Shown one piece after another: positions 13,452 through 13,908 of a stretch of DNA of 13,908 nucleotides. The DNA comes from UBA2897 sp036733925 (lineage in GTDB: Bacteria > Bacillota > Negativicutes > Selenomonadales > Selenomonadaceae), in assembly GCA_036733925.1 (NCBI GenBank), contig DAIMZO010000038.1:1-13908 (forward strand), given 5' to 3'. A program made the position numbers and the translations under genes. A model generated the notes under the pieces. That model did not search any database. It had not been told where the DNA came from and saw only the letters and a program-made list of their open reading frames with translations. Every line of letters starts with the position of its first letter. Within the stretch, counting starts at the first letter, position 1.

Positions 13452-13492
13452 AAGGGGCTGTTGCACGTACCAACAACGTGCAATAGCCTCTT
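13452..13492. terminator. Long hairpin, possible bidirectional terminator
   Basis: GGCTGTTGCACGT (13456-13468) pairs with ACGTGCAATAGCC (13476-13488, one wobble) around ACCAACA. Four more pairs extend the stem outward to 13452 and 13492, the outermost being AA with TT. Tails are modest: TTTC on the plus strand and TTATTTAT on the minus strand. It may end the unknown gene at 12600-13388. The remaining bases between 13389 and 13546 show no gene. Confidence 0.5.
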
Positions 13493-13546
13493 TCGCTTAA
13501 AGCAGGTGCATTGCAAAATACAAGCGCAATAAATTTTTTGGAATAC

Positions 13547-13908
13547 ATGGAGCGGCCGAACGATGAGCCGCAGATCATCGAGCTGAAGGATCTCGGGCGC
13601 GACTACTACCGGCTGAACTTCATCACGGATGTGCGCGACAGCCGCATCACGAAGGAGCTCGAGGTCTCGAAAGAGGCGGGCGCAATCATCGGGCGCATCT
13701 ACGCGGCGCTCCTGCCGCTCTATGAGCAAGCCCTGCCGGATGACCTGCCGCTCGCCTACAGCTACCTGAACAAGCTCTGCGTGCGGCAGCGGGAACTTCC
13801 TCACCGAGAGCTACCTGTCGCTGCGCCGCCTCGAGACAAGAGCATCTACGTCAATGAGGAAGGCAAGCCCTACAAGGCCGCCGGGAAAATCGACTACGTC
13901 GCGGGCTG
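13547..13908 (+). pseudogene. MmeI-like class I DNA methyltransferase, shattered fragment
   Basis: Three pieces of one large protein can be read. Frame one (from about 13532, ATG 13547) gives MERPNDEPQIIELKDLGRDY and continues to SYLNKLCVR, the helical region before the catalytic domain. Near 13779 a second frame gives ACGSGNFLTESYLSLRRLE, the SAM-binding motif I of N6-adenine methyltransferases of the MmeI/type IIG-like group. Near 13838 frame one resumes with KSIYVNEEGKPYKAAGKIDY, a region that in relatives lies after the NPP(F/Y) motif. The N-terminal domain, the part between LCVR and motif I, and the part with the catalytic NPPF are missing. The gene runs off the window edge. Family assignment comes from remembered motifs. 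Confidence 0.65.

Overview
The window looks like chromosomal DNA from a diderm Firmicute (Negativicutes), most likely Selenomonadaceae close to Selenomonas or Mitsuokella. The envelope genes point to an outer membrane: a lipoprotein membrane-fusion protein with an RND pump, and a beta-barrel porin with an N-terminal coiled coil. The cytoplasmic genes are Firmicute-like: a lactose/cellobiose-family PTS, an RpiR regulator and strong AGGAGG-type ribosome sites. The coding DNA is GC-rich. The genus is an inference from gene content only.

Layout. Positions 1-320 hold a tRNA-Val(CAC) gene between two hairpins with T-runs, then a non-coding stretch with a perfect 15-bp inverted repeat and several DnaA-box-like sites, leading into a Crp/Fnr-type regulator (320-1015). 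Positions 1016-1309 hold a probable minus-strand small RNA with its own -10/-35 and a T6 terminator. Positions 1310-3884 are a tightly packed two-gene unit for the cell envelope: a membrane-anchored SGNH hydrolase with two FnIII-like repeats, and an anchored GH3/NagZ-type beta-N-acetylhexosaminidase. A 252-base intergenic region (3885-4136) holds a TTGACA promoter, two palindromic candidate operators and an SD-proximal hairpin. It drives a translationally coupled marR - membrane-fusion lipoprotein - RND pump operon (4137-8783). All these genes look intact.

From 8816 to the right edge the picture changes. Gene order is that of a cellobiose/beta-glucoside PTS locus in a diderm: rpiR regulator, EIIC, porin, EIIB, EIIA, GH1 6-phospho-beta-glucosidase. 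Only the two short genes, EIIB and EIIA, are whole. RpiR lacks its linker and is frameshifted. EIIC lacks its N-terminus and about 165 internal residues. The porin is frameshifted. GH1 is cut after 34 codons and joined almost directly to its terminator. After an unrecognised 262-residue membrane/coiled-coil protein, a DNA methyltransferase of the MmeI-like type is also in pieces, with motif I (ACGSGN) pushed into another frame. This repeated pattern is the most striking thing in the window. It is either a real burst of deletions, possibly linked to the palindromic repeat elements present here, or an assembly problem such as closed-up gaps. The sequence alone cannot decide between these.

I see no CRISPR array, transposase gene or confident new defence system. 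The best candidates for something undescribed are the minus-strand RNA at about 1020-1141, the DnaA-box cluster at 194-296, the marR leader switch and the unknown protein at 12600-13388.
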